From: Bacteroidota bacterium
GTDB lineage: Bacteria > Bacteroidota > Bacteroidia > UKL13-3
DNA length: 12,472 bases
NCBI GenBank assembly: GCA_010027395.1
Contig: RGVD01000055.1
Coordinates: 1-12,472, forward strand
Direction: 5' to 3'
The translations under genes and the position numbers were made by a program. How positions within the stretch are numbered: the first letter of the stretch is position 1; each line of letters begins with the position of its first letter. This document shows, in pieces, positions 11,589-12,472 of the stretch. Below the pieces are notes generated by a model, which was not told the DNA's origin, ran no database searches, and saw nothing but the letters and a program-made list of their open reading frames with translations.

Positions 11589-12472
11589 TTATCTACTTGA
11601 TTCGCTGATTCTTTTGAAGATAGCGATGCAAAATCCTATTATCATGATAATCGTCCCACCCCAAACAAGGTTGATCCAAGGAAACACAATGGCTTTCATA
11701 ATAATGAAGTCTCCTGAATTATCTTGCTCAGATGTTTCAATAGATATTTTTCCGGTCTTAGGGTCTAAGTTTTTAAAACTAAATTTAAGTTTAGCTTCAT
11801 TGCTTATGGCGTCATAATTTACCGCTGAATTTTGTTTGATACCAAATAATGGGGTGGCAGTTACAACTTTATCTAAAGTGTGGATTTCTAATTCGGCACC
11901 AATCATAATTTCAAGATTTTTATTATTCAAATTGGTTTGGCTATTGGCATTTGAATTGATGTTTTTCAATATAGCAAAAGCATTATTGGTGTATAAAGTA
12001 TCTCCTTTTTTTACTTCATGCATCGTTGGGTTTATGTATTTGGCTGATTCCTTTTTTTGAGGAACTGAGCTTACATATGTAAACACATCATGACTTATAT
12101 AATGTTTAGTATCAGGATTGGCAACCAAACCAAATTTAGGATTGATTTGTCCATTAGGATATAAGTTAAACTCATATTCGACTTCTCCATTTTTTTCATT
12201 TAGTTTTTTATAATTGACTTTATAGTATGTGTTTACCCAGTTTTGAGAATCACTTACATAAGTTACCATATAATCACTCATTTTTATGGATTTGGCTCTT
12301 TCTAAAAAAACATTCTCTACATTTTCTTTGGCATTAAATTCATTGCTTAATGCCTGACGACTTTCATTAATTGATATCACTTTTTTATTAGCGGAAGAAA
12401 CCAAAACGCCCATTAACAATACCCCAAATCCAATATGCGCCACCGCGGCTCCAGCAAATTTTACTTTTCCAG
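11589..12472 (-). CDS. Cytochrome c assembly protein, CcmF/CcsA type, C-terminal part
   Basis: This gene would ligate heme to apocytochrome c at the outer face of the cytoplasmic membrane. The frame stays open to the window edge (GKVKFAGAAVAHIGFG lies before and around the GTG at 12443), so the gene continues beyond 12472 and that GTG is not the start. A membrane segment (AHIGFGVLLMGVLVSS) matches the segment CcmF-type proteins carry before their last periplasmic domain. Roughly 225 polar residues follow, with short β segments and a YKVNYKKLNEKNGEVEYEF strand pair. The C-terminal helix (IVFPWINLVWGGTIIMIIGF) is the closing helix typical of CcmF. The long Bacteroidota CcsA/CcmF-type protein is the best fit. 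The WWD heme-handling domain lies outside the window, so the subtype is not certain. Confidence 0.85.
   Translation of the reverse strand, partial: GKVKFAGAAVAHIGFGVLLMGVLVSSANKKVISINESRQALSNEFNAKENVENVFLERAKSIKMSDYMVTYVSDSQNWVNTYYKVNYKKLNEKNGEVEYEFNLYPNGQINPKFGLVANPDTKHYISHDVFTYVSSVPQKKESAKYINPTMHEVKKGDTLYTNNAFAILKNINSNANSQTNLNNKNLEIMIGAELEIHTLDKVVTATPLFGIKQNSAVNYDAISNEAKLKFSFKNLDPKTGKISIETSEQDNSGDFIIMKAIVFPWINLVWGGTIIMIIGFCIAIFKRISESSR

Noticed and set aside
12441..12443. GTG as the start of the cytochrome c assembly gene
   Set aside because: It lies inside a conserved membrane segment and the frame continues upstream to the window edge, so the gene is truncated by the window rather than starting here.

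Overview
This window looks like chromosomal DNA of an AT-rich Bacteroidota bacterium. The evidence is a type IX secretion (T9SS) C-terminal sorting domain, the Bacteroidota-type -7 promoter motif TAnnTTTG ahead of several genes, starts without Shine-Dalgarno sequences, and protein types usual for that phylum (CcmF/CcsA-like cytochrome c assembly protein, PKD-like repeats). The order or genus cannot be fixed from the sequence. No rRNA, tRNA, transposase or CRISPR array was seen.

Layout. (1) At the left edge is the 3' part of nuoN, a proton-pumping subunit of respiratory complex I and usually the last nuo gene. (2) Positions 1274-2630 form an accessory island. A two-gene type II toxin-antitoxin module (antitoxin then RelE/ParE-type toxin, overlapping by ATGA) sits between two direct copies of a ~170 bp hairpin-rich repeat, about 94% identical over the 140 bp core. 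More small hairpins with a TTnnnAA centre and variable arms lie around it. The module has its own promoter, whose -7 box is overlapped by a perfect 14-bp palindrome. (3) On the minus strand lies a 5.3 kb gene for a 1777-residue secreted protein with five tandem ~234-residue composite repeats and a T9SS sorting domain. (4) Divergent from it is a gene for a 446-residue exported protein of unknown function. (5) Next come three closely packed plus-strand genes: a SAM-dependent methyltransferase, a PAP2 phosphatase and a ZIP metal transporter, with 4-nt and 1-nt overlaps that suggest translational coupling. (6) Convergent with the last of these, separated by an 18-bp near-palindrome, is the 3' part of a CcmF/CcsA-type cytochrome c assembly gene that runs off the right edge.

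The genes fall into separate tasks: energy metabolism at both edges (complex I, cytochrome c maturation), an addiction-type island next to nuoN, a surface or adhesive protein with a divergent exported neighbour, and a small membrane and metal operon. The most interesting part is the repeat-flanked toxin-antitoxin island and its hairpin family. The functional calls for the giant protein and the 446-residue protein are structural descriptions only.
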